From Caldisericota bacterium (GTDB lineage: Bacteria; Caldisericota; JANLFM01): DNA of 64,000 nt. Positions 42,148-51,509 of the stretch are shown here, piece after piece. Made by a program: the position numbers and the translations under genes. Position 1 is the stretch's first letter. Every line of letters begins with the position of its first letter. The stretch covers positions 278,120 to 342,119 of the forward strand of contig JANLFL010000001.1 in NCBI GenBank assembly GCA_024655965.1, in the 5' to 3' direction. The notes under the pieces were generated by a model. The model made no database searches, had not been told where the DNA came from, and saw only the letters and a list, made by a program, of their open reading frames with translations.

Positions 42148-43385
42148 GATCCCCTCCGTTCCTTTGCCTTCTTCAAATACTTCTGGTGAGGGATGTGGGC
42201 GGGGCATACATAAGAACAAGTCCCGCAGAAAATACAATTTTCGGGTTCGAGTCCCTTTAAAGCCCCCCAATTTCTGGACTTCACCGCTTCGCAAATGAAG
42301 ACCGGATAAAGTCCCTGGGGGCAGGAATCTATGCAGGACCCGCAAAAAACACAGTTTGTCTGAAGGAAAGGATTTCTCTGGGGGAGAAAGACGAACCCCC
42401 GGGAATTCCGCATGATGGGAACTTCGAGGGTGTGAATTACCTGGCCTCTGAGGGGCCCACCCATGATGATCATCCCGGGATCGATCGAGAAACCGTCGCA
42501 CTGAGCCACAAGCTCTCCAAGCATGGTCCCGATCCTCGCCCTTATGTTCTGGGGGTTCCTCAGGGCCGGACCGGTAACTGTTACTACAACTTCGGTCAAG
42601 GGTTGCCTGAAGGTTATTGCCTCATGGGAATCCACCGCTTTGGGGAGCTCAAGGATGATCGACTTTCCCTCAGAAATTCCCAGGACTTTTCTGATTAAAA
42701 CTGGGTGGTCAAGGGGATAACGAGGAGGAAAAAGGAAAAGCTCGATCTTTTTTGAAAAGATCAGGTCCCTGAGATCCTCCAAAATCCCCCTATTTTCTGT
42801 TGATACCACGAGAATCGCTCTCTCCGCTTCAACCGCCCTTGAGAGGTACTCAATCCCTGATACAACCTCCTTGGTCTTTTCCTCCAGCAAGCGTTCGGTG
42901 GAGGTCAAATACGGCTCGACTTCGCAGCCATTGATCACCAGAGTGATTGGCGGTTCTTTTCCTGAAAGTTCCAAATCAAGATCGATCACTCCCAGGCGAA
43001 AAAGGAGCGAGCGGAGCTCTTGAGGGGAGAAATCCCTCTTGGGGATGGTTATCGGCAGAAGCTGTTCGTCTTTCCGGGGAGCGATGATGATCGTATCCAC
43101 TGGTTCTGTGGACCAGGGAAGAACGGACTTCTCCAGGGCAACGACCTCTCCCCAAACCGGGGAGAATAGGGGCAGGGACTCTTTTTTGTCAGGTGTTGCC
43201 ACCTGCTGTCCCTTCCTCACCGGGCTTCCCGGGCGAACCAGGGGTTTTAAGGGGATCTGGTTCCCTTTTTCCTGAAGAGGCAAGCAGATTTTTTGTGGCA
43301 GGATTGAGGGCCGGATCATTTTGTCAATAGTCGCTTCCTGACGTAAGGGGATCCAGACGCCTGGAAGAGATAATCTGGGCTCCAA
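42144..43385 (-). CDS. RnfC-like iron-sulfur protein lacking the glycine-rich flavin loop
   Basis: About 413 residues. RnfC-like barrel-sandwich N terminus (KPLVRPGSPVRKGQQVATP), Complex1_51K-like core (TLVINGCEVEPYLTSTERLL, VTVTGPALRNPQNIRARIGT, GMIIMGGPLRGQVIHTLEVP) and two [4Fe-4S] motifs, CVFCGSCIDSCPQG and CIFCGTCSYVCPAHIP. The canonical GLGGAGFPTHVKL flavin/NADH loop is missing; the region reads LGVIDLDLELSGK. The start is uncertain: TTG 43385 with AAGGAG six bases upstream is chosen; TTG 43400 (overlapping the hypE stop) or ATG 43319 are alternatives. It probably passes electrons to the RnfD-like partner. Confidence 0.82.
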   Translation of the reverse strand: MEPRLSLPGVWIPLRQEATIDKMIRPSILPQKICLPLQEKGNQIPLKPLVRPGSPVRKGQQVATPDKKESLPLFSPVWGEVVALEKSVLPWSTEPVDTIIIAPRKDEQLLPITIPKRDFSPQELRSLLFRLGVIDLDLELSGKEPPITLVINGCEVEPYLTSTERLLEEKTKEVVSGIEYLSRAVEAERAILVVSTENRGILEDLRDLIFSKKIELFLFPPRYPLDHPVLIRKVLGISEGKSIILELPKAVDSHEAITFRQPLTEVVVTVTGPALRNPQNIRARIGTMLGELVAQCDGFSIDPGMIIMGGPLRGQVIHTLEVPIMRNSRGFVFLPQRNPFLQTNCVFCGSCIDSCPQGLYPVFICEAVKSRNWGALKGLEPENCIFCGTCSYVCPAHIPHQKYLKKAKERRGS

Positions 43386-43396
43386 CAATTTCTCCT

Positions 43397-44401
43397 TCAA
43401 CAGATTCTGGGCAATTGTTCTCCCGCAAGCGGGGAGAGGACCCTTCTTCCCCCAATTTTGGTGGAAAGCAGGGCAATCCCGGGAGGTTTTTCCAAACACC
43501 TGCCGATACTCACGGCTCCCCTTCCCAGAGGGTGTTCTTTTAACAGGTTTAACCCCTTCAAAGAATCCTCAGGAGGCAAAATGATTATCATCCTTCCCTC
43601 GCACGCCAAATAAAGTGGGTCGAGTCCGAGCATCTCACAGGCTCCCCGAACGGTTTCCTGAACGGGGATTTTTTCCTCCTCGATTTCCAGGCAAAGATTA
43701 GACTCCCGGGCAAGTTCGGATAATGCAGTTGCCAGGCCACCCCTCGTGGGGTCCCTCATGGCGTGTATTTTAACCCTCTCTTTTAAGAGGATCTCCACCA
43801 GGGGCCAGAGAGGAGCGCAGTCGCTGTTCACCTCCAGGTCTTTAAAGAATCTTTCCCTGGCCTGGAGGACAGCAATTCCATGTTCCCCGATTCCCCCGGT
43901 CACCAGGATCAAATCCCCGGGCCTGATCAACCCCGGCCTGGGGTCCGGGTTCTGCTTTCTTGCGCCAATTCCGCTCGTGGAAATGTAGATTTTATCCCCT
44001 GCTCCCTTTTCCACCACCTTGGTGTCTCCGGTTGCCAGCTTCATCCCCACCTCATCACAGGTCTTTTTCATGGATTCAAGGACCAGGTCCAGCTCCTCCA
44101 GCTCAAGCCCTTCCTCTAATATCAATGAAACTGAAAGAAAAAGGGGCTGGGCCGCAACAGCCGCCAGGTCGTTTACCGAGCCGGAGACCGCGAGTTTCCC
44201 GATGTCCCCCCCGGGGAAGAAAATAGGCCGAACCACGAAAGCGTCTGTGGTGAAAGCCAACCTTCCCGAAAATTCCAGCAGGGCGCTATCCAGCAGTTCC
44301 TCAAGAGGAGGAAAGTCAAAACGGGAAAGGATGTGATCCTTGATGAAATCCTGGGTTGTCTTTCCTCCGCTTCCGTGGGAAAGGGTGACAATCTTTTTCA
44401 T
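43397..44401 (-). CDS. hypE: Hydrogenase maturation protein HypE
   Basis: 334 residues, complete, ending in the essential C-terminal PRIC. HypE dehydrates the carbamoyl group on its terminal Cys to thiocyanate, the source of the cyanide ligands of [NiFe] hydrogenase. SHGSGGKTTQDFI at the N terminus and the PurM-like GDTKVVEKGAGDKIYISTSG block are typical. ATG overlaps the hypD stop (ATGA). Confidence 0.97.
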   Translation of the reverse strand: MKKIVTLSHGSGGKTTQDFIKDHILSRFDFPPLEELLDSALLEFSGRLAFTTDAFVVRPIFFPGGDIGKLAVSGSVNDLAAVAAQPLFLSVSLILEEGLELEELDLVLESMKKTCDEVGMKLATGDTKVVEKGAGDKIYISTSGIGARKQNPDPRPGLIRPGDLILVTGGIGEHGIAVLQARERFFKDLEVNSDCAPLWPLVEILLKERVKIHAMRDPTRGGLATALSELARESNLCLEIEEEKIPVQETVRGACEMLGLDPLYLACEGRMIIILPPEDSLKGLNLLKEHPLGRGAVSIGRCLEKPPGIALLSTKIGGRRVLSPLAGEQLPRIC

Positions 44402-45447
44402 TCGGGATCCTCGTAATTATATGAGGCGGCACAGGAACCTTCAGAGGAAACCATGCAGGGTCCCACAGGATTCTCGGGGTTGCATACGGTGCCAAACAGT
44501 GGACAATCTCTTGGGCTAATAACTCCCCGCAGGACCGCCCCGCAACCGCACGCTGGGTATTCCTTCGATCCTGAAATCTTGATAGGAAATCTGTTTTTGG
44601 CGTCAAAATCCAAATACTCCTCTTTTAGCCCGAGCCCGCTATCGGGAATGACTCCCAGGCCTCTCCAGTTTGCTTCCCGGGGTTCAAAGACCTGCTCCAT
44701 GGCTTTAATTGCTTCGGGATTCCCTTCTGGCCTGACCGCTCTCTTGTACTGAATTTCTACTTCCGCCCTCCTTTCCCTTTTTTGTTTTAAAAGCATAAAA
44801 AGGGATAGGAGGATATCCTCCGGCTCGAAACCGGTTATCACGCCCGGCTTCTGGAATTCTTCTATTAAAAATTGGAAGGGCTTGGAGCCAATGACCGCGC
44901 AAACGTGCCCGGGAAGGATAAATCCGTCGAGTTGAACCTCCTTTTTTTCCAAAAGGACCCGCATTGCAGGAGGAATCAATTTATGCATCAGGAAGAAGGA
45001 AAGGTTGGGGATCACCATCCTCTTTGCCTCCTGGATGGTCCGAGCAACGAGGGGTGCGGTAGTCTCAAACCCTACCGCAAGAAAAACCACCTCTTCCTGG
45101 GGGTGTTCCAAAGCCAGGCGCAGGGCATCCATTGGGGAATAAACAATCTCCACTTGGGCCCCATTTGCCCGGGAATCAAGAAGGCTCCCCTTTGTCCCCG
45201 GAACCCTTACCATGTCCCCGAAGGTCGCTATGATGACCTTGGGCAGGTTTGCCAGAGCGATGGCGTAATCGATATCCTCCTGGGAGGTGACGCAAACAGG
45301 GCATCCCGGGCCGGAAATAAGCCTTAAGGATTCAGGAAGGACTTTCTTTAACCCGGATCGGGCTATGCTCACGGTGTGGGTTCCACAGACCTCCATGAAA
45401 CGCCCACCAATGCCCAGGGATAAAATTCGGGAGAGGACCTCCTTCAC
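44398..45447 (-). CDS. hypD: Hydrogenase maturation protein HypD
   Basis: 349 residues, GTG start one base after the hypC stop. HypD is the [4Fe-4S] scaffold on which Fe(CN)2CO is built with HypC. Conserved motifs are FMEVCGTHT, ISGPGCPVCVT, AVGFETTAP, LPGHVCAVIGS, and the C-terminal EYPACGCGAVLRG and DCPLFGTVCNPENPVGPCMV cysteine clusters. All are intact. Confidence 0.97.
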   Translation of the reverse strand: MKEVLSRILSLGIGGRFMEVCGTHTVSIARSGLKKVLPESLRLISGPGCPVCVTSQEDIDYAIALANLPKVIIATFGDMVRVPGTKGSLLDSRANGAQVEIVYSPMDALRLALEHPQEEVVFLAVGFETTAPLVARTIQEAKRMVIPNLSFFLMHKLIPPAMRVLLEKKEVQLDGFILPGHVCAVIGSKPFQFLIEEFQKPGVITGFEPEDILLSLFMLLKQKRERRAEVEIQYKRAVRPEGNPEAIKAMEQVFEPREANWRGLGVIPDSGLGLKEEYLDFDAKNRFPIKISGSKEYPACGCGAVLRGVISPRDCPLFGTVCNPENPVGPCMVSSEGSCAASYNYEDPE

Positions 45448-45448
45448 T

Positions 45449-45667
45449 TCAGGGAAAGACCTCCGCTTCCCTCAATAGTTTAAGGGTTTCCTCCGCCTCC
45501 TCCTCATTCAGTATGGAGATTGCAAAGCCGGCATGGACTATTACGAAATCCCCTGTTTTCACCTCGGGAACGAAATCGATCCTTACCGTTTGCTTGAGCC
45601 CCCCAACCTCCACGAGAGCTTCCTGCCCGTTAATTTCTTTTACTTTAACCGGAATTCCTAAACACAT
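45449..45667 (-). CDS. hypC: Hydrogenase maturation chaperone HypC
   Basis: 72 residues with the canonical N terminus MCLGIPVKV, whose Cys2 (after Met removal Cys1) carries the Fe(CN)2CO unit to the hydrogenase large subunit. GDFVIVHAGFAISILNEEEA closes the OB-like fold. It overlaps the hypF end by 10 bases. Confidence 0.96.
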   Translation of the reverse strand: MCLGIPVKVKEINGQEALVEVGGLKQTVRIDFVPEVKTGDFVIVHAGFAISILNEEEAEETLKLLREAEVFP

Positions 45668-47919
45668 TTCTCCTCCAATTTAGCACAAGAAATGGCAACC
45701 TGTCCCACGGAAATGCTTCCGTCGTTAAAGGGGATGTTTTTGGGAAGAAGAACCTCAAATTCATTTTCCTTGAGCATTTCCAAAAGCCGGGAAAGAAGAA
45801 GCAAGTTCTGGAAAACCCCTCCTGAAAGAGCGACTTTTCGGACCCCAAACCTTTCCCTTCCCCAAGAGCATGCCTCGAGGATTCCCCTGGCAAAGGCCTC
45901 ATGAAAAGAGAGGGCAAGGTCCCTGGGGTCTTCACCTTTTAGCTTGCGATACGCAATCTCCCTTATCAGAGGAGAGGGATCGAGAATGAATTTTTCCTCA
46001 CCTTTGTTGGGAAAATTCAGGGGAAAAACGTTTTTTCCGAACTCCCCCTCCCTTTCCAGGATGATGGCCGCCTGTCCCTCGTATGTGATCTCTCCTGAGA
46101 AACCGAGGATTGCCGAGACAGCGTCAAAAAGCCTTCCAGCTGAAGAAGTGAGAGGGGACCCGAAGCTCTTCCTCCACTGGGACTGTAAAACCTCGAGTTC
46201 CCTTTCAAAGGCGGGGAAAACCTTCCTGGGAAGCGCTAATGAGCCCCCTTCGCAATTTAATAGATGGCTCACCCCCATCCTCCAGGGCTTCCTGATTGCC
46301 TCTTCCCCTCCCAGGAGGGGAACGTACTCCAGGTGCCCGAACCTCTCGAAAGAATTGAGCCGGGAAAGGAGAAACTCCATTCCCCAGATTGCTCCATCTT
46401 CGCCGTAACCGGTCCCATCGCAGGAAACCCCGATCACGGGGCCGAAATCCCTGTTTTCAAAGAGAACCGAGGCGATGTGAGCGTGGTGGTGTTGAACCGG
46501 AATTTTCATTTCTGCATCCAGCGACTGAGCATACTGGGAAACAAGATACTGGGGATGGAGGTCGTAAGCGATCACCTCTGGCTCCACTCTGTAAAGTTTT
46601 TTTAAATGCTCAAGGGAGGAGAGGAAGTGCTCAAAACTTTCCCAGTTCTCCAGATCCCCGATGTGGTGCGAAAGGAACAAGTAATCCCTCTTGGTTAAGG
46701 AGAATGTGTTCTTCATCTCCGCCCCAACCCCAAGGATCGAGGGGAACTTTCCCCAGAGTTTGAAGGGGGAGGGGGCGCATCCCCTGGCTCTCCTGATCAC
46801 CTGTATTCCCTGGGGAAAAGAAGCAAGAACCGAATCATCGAGTTTCTGGACTATTTCCCGGTCGTTTAACAGAAATGCATCTGCCACACCGGAAAGCTTT
46901 TCCATCGCCTCCTCGTTCGAGGAGACCAGTGGCTCACCGCTTTCATTGGCGGAGGTCATCACCAGGGCGGAAAAATCCTCCATGAGAAGATGGTGAAGAG
47001 GGGTATAGGGAAGCATTATCCCGATCCGGTTATTGTCCGGGGAAAGGGAAGGCGCAAGAGGAGTCCTCTCCTTCTTGGGGGAGATTACTATCGGCCTCCT
47101 CCAGGAAATCAGTTCCTTCTTTCCCTCAGGAGATAGGCTGGAGTACCTTTCTGCGGTTTCCAGATCGGAAACCATTATTGCCAGGGCCTTATGGGGTCTT
47201 CCCTTTCTCTTCCTAAGTTCTAAAACCGCAGCCTCCTGGGTGGCATCGCAGGCAAGGTGAAACCCTCCCAACCCCTTTATTGCCAGGATTTTTCCCTCCT
47301 TCATCAAGGACTTCGCCCTTTTCAGGGCTTCCTCATCGAAGAGGGTAGCCTCTCCTTCCTTTAAAAAAAGCCTCGGTCCGCACTTTGGACAGGCCACCGG
47401 TTGAGCGTGATACCTCCGGTCATTTAAATCACGGTATTCCCTCTGGCAGTCAGGGCACATGGAAAATCTCTTCATCGAGGTCCTCGAACGGTCATAGGGG
47501 AGCGATTCGATGATTGTGAAGCGGGGACCGCAGTTCGTGCAGTTCAGGAAGGGATAACGGTACCTCCGATCCGAGGGGTCCCTCATCTCCCGGAGACAAT
47601 CATCGCAGGTGGCCACATCGGGAGGGATCAAGGTTATTGGTTCTTCCTCGGTCCGGGAGGAGCGAATCTGGAACCCTTCGTAACCAACTGGCTCAAGCTC
47701 TTCAACTTCAAGGGATTCCACAACCGCAAGAGGAGGGGGATCCTCTTTGAGCTCCCGCAAAAAACAAGGAGCTTGTTCCCCTTCCACTTCTATTAAAACG
47801 CCATCGGGTGAGTTCAGCACCCACCCTTTGAGGTTATATTTCAGGGCGAGGTTGTGAATAAAGGGCCGAAATCCAACTCCTTGGACGATTCCCTCCACCC
47901 TGATCCGGAATCTGCCCAT
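45658..47919 (-). CDS. hypF: Carbamoyltransferase HypF
   Basis: 753 residues with all HypF modules in order: acylphosphatase (VEGIVQGVGFRPFIHNLA), two zinc fingers (CDDCLREM...CTNCG and CPDCQREY...CPKCG), a YrdC domain (IKGLGGFHLACDAT) and a Kae1-like domain (PVQHHHAHIASVLFEN, CDGTGYGEDGAIWG). It uses carbamoyl-phosphate and ATP to carbamoylate the HypE C-terminal Cys. It is first in hypF-C-D-E-rnfC-rnfD, 34 bases downstream of the sensor kinase stop. Confidence 0.97.
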   Translation of the reverse strand: MGRFRIRVEGIVQGVGFRPFIHNLALKYNLKGWVLNSPDGVLIEVEGEQAPCFLRELKEDPPPLAVVESLEVEELEPVGYEGFQIRSSRTEEEPITLIPPDVATCDDCLREMRDPSDRRYRYPFLNCTNCGPRFTIIESLPYDRSRTSMKRFSMCPDCQREYRDLNDRRYHAQPVACPKCGPRLFLKEGEATLFDEEALKRAKSLMKEGKILAIKGLGGFHLACDATQEAAVLELRKRKGRPHKALAIMVSDLETAERYSSLSPEGKKELISWRRPIVISPKKERTPLAPSLSPDNNRIGIMLPYTPLHHLLMEDFSALVMTSANESGEPLVSSNEEAMEKLSGVADAFLLNDREIVQKLDDSVLASFPQGIQVIRRARGCAPSPFKLWGKFPSILGVGAEMKNTFSLTKRDYLFLSHHIGDLENWESFEHFLSSLEHLKKLYRVEPEVIAYDLHPQYLVSQYAQSLDAEMKIPVQHHHAHIASVLFENRDFGPVIGVSCDGTGYGEDGAIWGMEFLLSRLNSFERFGHLEYVPLLGGEEAIRKPWRMGVSHLLNCEGGSLALPRKVFPAFERELEVLQSQWRKSFGSPLTSSAGRLFDAVSAILGFSGEITYEGQAAIILEREGEFGKNVFPLNFPNKGEEKFILDPSPLIREIAYRKLKGEDPRDLALSFHEAFARGILEACSWGRERFGVRKVALSGGVFQNLLLLSRLLEMLKENEFEVLLPKNIPFNDGSISVGQVAISCAKLEEKCV

Positions 47920-47926
47920 TTTTTAA

Positions 47927-47932
47927 ATTATA
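47927..47932 (-). promoter_or_regulatory. Candidate -10 box upstream of hypF
   Basis: TATAAT on the minus strand, 7 bases before the hypF ATG, inside a very A/T-rich gap. It would give an almost leaderless mRNA, there is no clear -35, and no ribosome site precedes the hypF ATG. It may therefore be chance. Confidence 0.25.
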
Positions 47933-47953
47933 TCATATAAAAAATTTTCTCAC

Positions 47954-50900
47954 CTATTCGCGAGGGAGAACGAGGGAAACCACCGTTCCCTGGTTAAGGT
48001 TGCTTTCCACATTGATTTCCCCCTGATGGGCATCCACAATCAATTTGGTGATATGGAGCCCTAGACCGGTCCCGGAGATAATGGCCTTGGAACCCTGGGT
48101 GGAGCGAAAGAACTTTTCAAAGATGTGGGGCAAATCCTCTGGCGGAATTCCCATCCCTTGATCCGCAACTTTCAGGATTACCTTTTCCCTTTCGCTTTTA
48201 AGCTGGACTCTTATGGACCCCCCGGAGAGGGAAAATTTTACCGCGTTTGTGAGAATATTGGTCACCGCAAGCCTGATTAAAAATGGATCCATCTTGATAA
48301 CTGCTGGTTCCTCCGGGAGATCGAGATCGAGGGAAATTCCCTTTTCCCTGGCATAGGGCTCGATGAAATCTACCTCGTCTTTAATAATATTTCTCAAGTC
48401 TTCCCTCTTCAGCTCAAGGGTGGTCAGGGTTTCCTTCTTTGAGGCGATCAAAAGGTTTTCCACAAGGATGGAAAGCCTCCTCAGGTTCCTCTCCAGAACT
48501 TCTGCATACTCCGGCCCTTTACTGCCAGAGTGCTTCCCGTATTTCAAAAGCTCAAGTGCTGATTGGGAAATCATCAACGGGGTTTTGAACTCGTGAGAAA
48601 TTGTGTAGAGAAAATCCTCCTTGACCTGGGCAAGGTCCCTGATAGTCTCCATGTCTCGCTCCAGCTGGCGCACTATTTCCTCCTTTTCCTTGAAGAGAAG
48701 GGCATTTTCCACGGCAACCGAGGCCTGCTGGGCAAAAAGCCAGAGGGCTTCCTGAGACTCTGCCCCGAAAGCGTCCCGGCGGTCATGATTTTCCAGGTTG
48801 AAATAGCCGAATAATTGTCCATGGGCGAATATGGGAGCGGAGAGGATCACCTTTAAAGTATCTTGTTTGCCGGCTTCCGTAAGCTGTCTTTTTACCGTTT
48901 CCGGGAGCTCCTGATTTTCAATTTCCTCCCTGAAAGTCAGAACAGCCCCCTGGGAGGTTAATTTCCGCGAGACCGCGTTTGGCGGAAGCCTGATTTCCTT
49001 CAGTTTTTCCAGGTCGTAGCCCACAGCCTCCCCGTAGAGGAAATGGTCGTTTTCCCTTACGCAGATTGTCCCCGTCTGGGCTCCGGGAACGACTTGAACC
49101 GCCATCCGCAGGAGCTCCCTCAACAATTCCTTGATCTCGATTTTTTGGGAAATGCTCCTTAACGCCACGTTGAGGCTCTCCATTAAATTCCGCCTTTTTT
49201 CCACCTCAAGGTATAGCTGGTTATTTTCAAGGGCAACTGCCACGCTGGAGGCGAAAGTGGTGAGCATCTGCAGGTCTTTTTCCCCGAATTGGTTTAATCC
49301 GAGTTTCACCACGGAGATAACCCCCGTGATTTTGTCCTTTAATTTTAAAGGTACCGCCATGAAGGATTCGTCAATTACCGGGGTTCCTTCTATGTGATGG
49401 CTTCTTGGGTCCCTGTCCGCGTCATTTAATACCAGGGGTTCTCCAGTTTGGGCTACCAATCCAGCCAGGCCCTGACCCACCTTTCGTGGGAGCCTCTTGG
49501 GAAGTTCCTCTTCGGGGAAGTTCAGGTAATCGGGCCTGTAGCGCCAGTAAAGGGGAATCATTTCCCCATCCTTTACCTCGTAAATGATCACCCCCTGGGC
49601 ATCCAGAAGGAGCCGAAGAGTGCTAACCGCCCTTTCCAAAGCAGCGTTGATGTCCAGACCGGAGACAAGCTCGAGGGAGGATCGATGGATGAACTCCAGA
49701 TCCCGCACCCTTTGCCTCAGGATTTCCTCAAGTCGCAAGCGGGCAAGCCCCAGGCTCAAATATTGAGAAATGGTCCCCAGGAAAAATTTTCCCTCCTCAG
49801 AAAAAGCCCCTTTTCTGGAGGAAAACAGGCATAACATCCCCATGAGGTCCCCTGACTGGATTAAAGGGAATCCCAGGTATGAGCCAATTTTTATTCCCTC
49901 TTTTTCAAGCCTCGAAAAGTGGGATTCTGCCCCATCCAGAAGGACCCCGCTCTGGGCCTCGTGAATTGGCTGAAAAAGCCAGTATTCCTTCTTTGAAGGG
50001 GGCATTTTATCCCAGGCATGTTCGAGGACGGTTTTGAAGGAAAACCTCTCTCCCTTTTCCCCGTAAAAGACCACCCCTCCCCCGTCGGCTTTGAAAAATG
50101 AAACCAGTTTATTTAGGATTTCCTGGAGTATGGAGTCCGCCCCTTGAAGGTCCATTACCCTGCTCATCTCCCGGGAGACTTCGAAAAGGAGAGCGATCTC
50201 CTGAGCCCTCCTTTCCCTCTCCATAGCAACCCGTTTCTCTTCGGTGATATCCGCAAAAAGCCCGATCACGAATTCGGGCCTGGGGATTCTCCCCTTTACC
50301 GGGAAAATTGTTATCCGCACCCATTTGGGGGTTCTTGCGGGAAGAAGAACGTGCCTCAGGGAGGAAAAATCGTATTCCACCTCCGCGTGAAATTGTGCTC
50401 CTTCTTCAAAAACCCTTAGAATCTCCCGGGTAAAGCCTTTTGCCCCGAGGATCTCGTCCCTGAGGATGTTGTATTTTCCCAGGAGCATCGTCTCCCTCTC
50501 AAGGGAAAAAAACCTCATCGCCGCCTGGTTCAAGCGAATCGCGGTCCCCAGGCGGTCGAAAACCATGATCCCCAGGGGGGATTGGTCAATAATGGAGGAA
50601 AGAAAATGAATAGAAGACTCAAGAGCCTGCCTTCCCTTAACCAGCTGGGTGATATCGAGTAACAAAACGGAAATGGTCGGTTCTTTTTCGGGTGATTCCT
50701 TGCGGAAAAATCCCCTCACCCATTTCAAGTTCTTCCCCTGTTCGAGAGGAAATTCCAATTCAAGGTCCCTATCCTTTGAGCCTGCAAACTGGGTCAAGGC
50801 GGATTGGATATTCTCCCGAAATTCGCCGGGGATGAGGGCCAACCAGCCCGTGGAATTCAAGTGGTTCTCCCACTCCATGCCCTGAGCGGAGGCTCCTGGG

Positions 50901-51490
50901 GAAACATAGACAAGTTTCAGGGAATGGTCCAATTTCAAAAAAATAATCTGGGCTTTGGCCATCTGGTATTCGAGCAGATCCCCGACTTCCCGGAGTTTGA
51001 CCTCGGTCTTCCTTCTCTCGAGTTCGGAAATTAAAGCCTGAGCTAAAAGTGCGTAGTAATAAGTGTCCGGACCGTAAGGAACCCGGGGTGGGGTCCTTTG
51101 CTCTCCCAAAAGGAGGATCCCCAGGGTCTCATCCCTGGACAACAGGGGAAAGACAGCTACCGCACCCAATTCCACCCCAAAATCCTGGACCAGTTTTTGA
51201 AATTCATCGGGATCCGCCTCCCCTTTTATTAAAATCCTGGGCTTTCCTTCCCCAAGGACTTCCCAAAAAAGCGAGGGTTCCCCTGTGTAGACATGCTCTA
51301 AAGCTGGATTCCACTGGGTTTCCCTAATTGGCTGGGCGGCCCTCACCCGGAGGCTATCGTCTTCCTTCAAAAGGATGCGGCAAAAGGTGGTGGGGAGCTT
51401 ATTTACGATAAAGGAAGCGAGTCTTGAAAGGGCCTGGTTTTCGGAAAGGTCCTCCCCTAAAATGCCCAAAAACTCAGAAAATTCCTTCAT
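47954..51490 (-). CDS. Large soluble sensor histidine kinase (GAF-PAS-PAS-GAF-GAF-GAF-HisKA-HATPase)
   Basis: 1178 residues from ATG 51490, preceded by AGGAGG. Order of domains: GAF (~20-155), PAS (~175-290), PAS (~295-420), three more GAF-like units (~440-600, 615-780, 795-950), HisKA with phospho-acceptor His in YTISHEFKTPL (about H966), and HATPase with NILTNAVKFS (N box), ADQGMGIPP (G1) and GTGLGLHITK (G2). No membrane segment, so it senses a cytoplasmic signal. No response regulator is nearby. It lies just upstream of hypF on the same strand, suggesting but not proving a link to hydrogenase control. Confidence 0.92.
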   Translation of the reverse strand: MKEFSEFLGILGEDLSENQALSRLASFIVNKLPTTFCRILLKEDDSLRVRAAQPIRETQWNPALEHVYTGEPSLFWEVLGEGKPRILIKGEADPDEFQKLVQDFGVELGAVAVFPLLSRDETLGILLLGEQRTPPRVPYGPDTYYYALLAQALISELERRKTEVKLREVGDLLEYQMAKAQIIFLKLDHSLKLVYVSPGASAQGMEWENHLNSTGWLALIPGEFRENIQSALTQFAGSKDRDLELEFPLEQGKNLKWVRGFFRKESPEKEPTISVLLLDITQLVKGRQALESSIHFLSSIIDQSPLGIMVFDRLGTAIRLNQAAMRFFSLERETMLLGKYNILRDEILGAKGFTREILRVFEEGAQFHAEVEYDFSSLRHVLLPARTPKWVRITIFPVKGRIPRPEFVIGLFADITEEKRVAMERERRAQEIALLFEVSREMSRVMDLQGADSILQEILNKLVSFFKADGGGVVFYGEKGERFSFKTVLEHAWDKMPPSKKEYWLFQPIHEAQSGVLLDGAESHFSRLEKEGIKIGSYLGFPLIQSGDLMGMLCLFSSRKGAFSEEGKFFLGTISQYLSLGLARLRLEEILRQRVRDLEFIHRSSLELVSGLDINAALERAVSTLRLLLDAQGVIIYEVKDGEMIPLYWRYRPDYLNFPEEELPKRLPRKVGQGLAGLVAQTGEPLVLNDADRDPRSHHIEGTPVIDESFMAVPLKLKDKITGVISVVKLGLNQFGEKDLQMLTTFASSVAVALENNQLYLEVEKRRNLMESLNVALRSISQKIEIKELLRELLRMAVQVVPGAQTGTICVRENDHFLYGEAVGYDLEKLKEIRLPPNAVSRKLTSQGAVLTFREEIENQELPETVKRQLTEAGKQDTLKVILSAPIFAHGQLFGYFNLENHDRRDAFGAESQEALWLFAQQASVAVENALLFKEKEEIVRQLERDMETIRDLAQVKEDFLYTISHEFKTPLMISQSALELLKYGKHSGSKGPEYAEVLERNLRRLSILVENLLIASKKETLTTLELKREDLRNIIKDEVDFIEPYAREKGISLDLDLPEEPAVIKMDPFLIRLAVTNILTNAVKFSLSGGSIRVQLKSEREKVILKVADQGMGIPPEDLPHIFEKFFRSTQGSKAIISGTGLGLHITKLIVDAHQGEINVESNLNQGTVVSLVLPRE

Positions 51491-51509
51491 CAAACCTCCT
51501 ATTCCCCCG

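Noticed and set aside
42148-42501. N-terminal extension of the RnfD-GNAT frame
   Set aside because: It lies wholly inside the RnfC-like gene; the ATGA overlap at 42147 gives the natural start.
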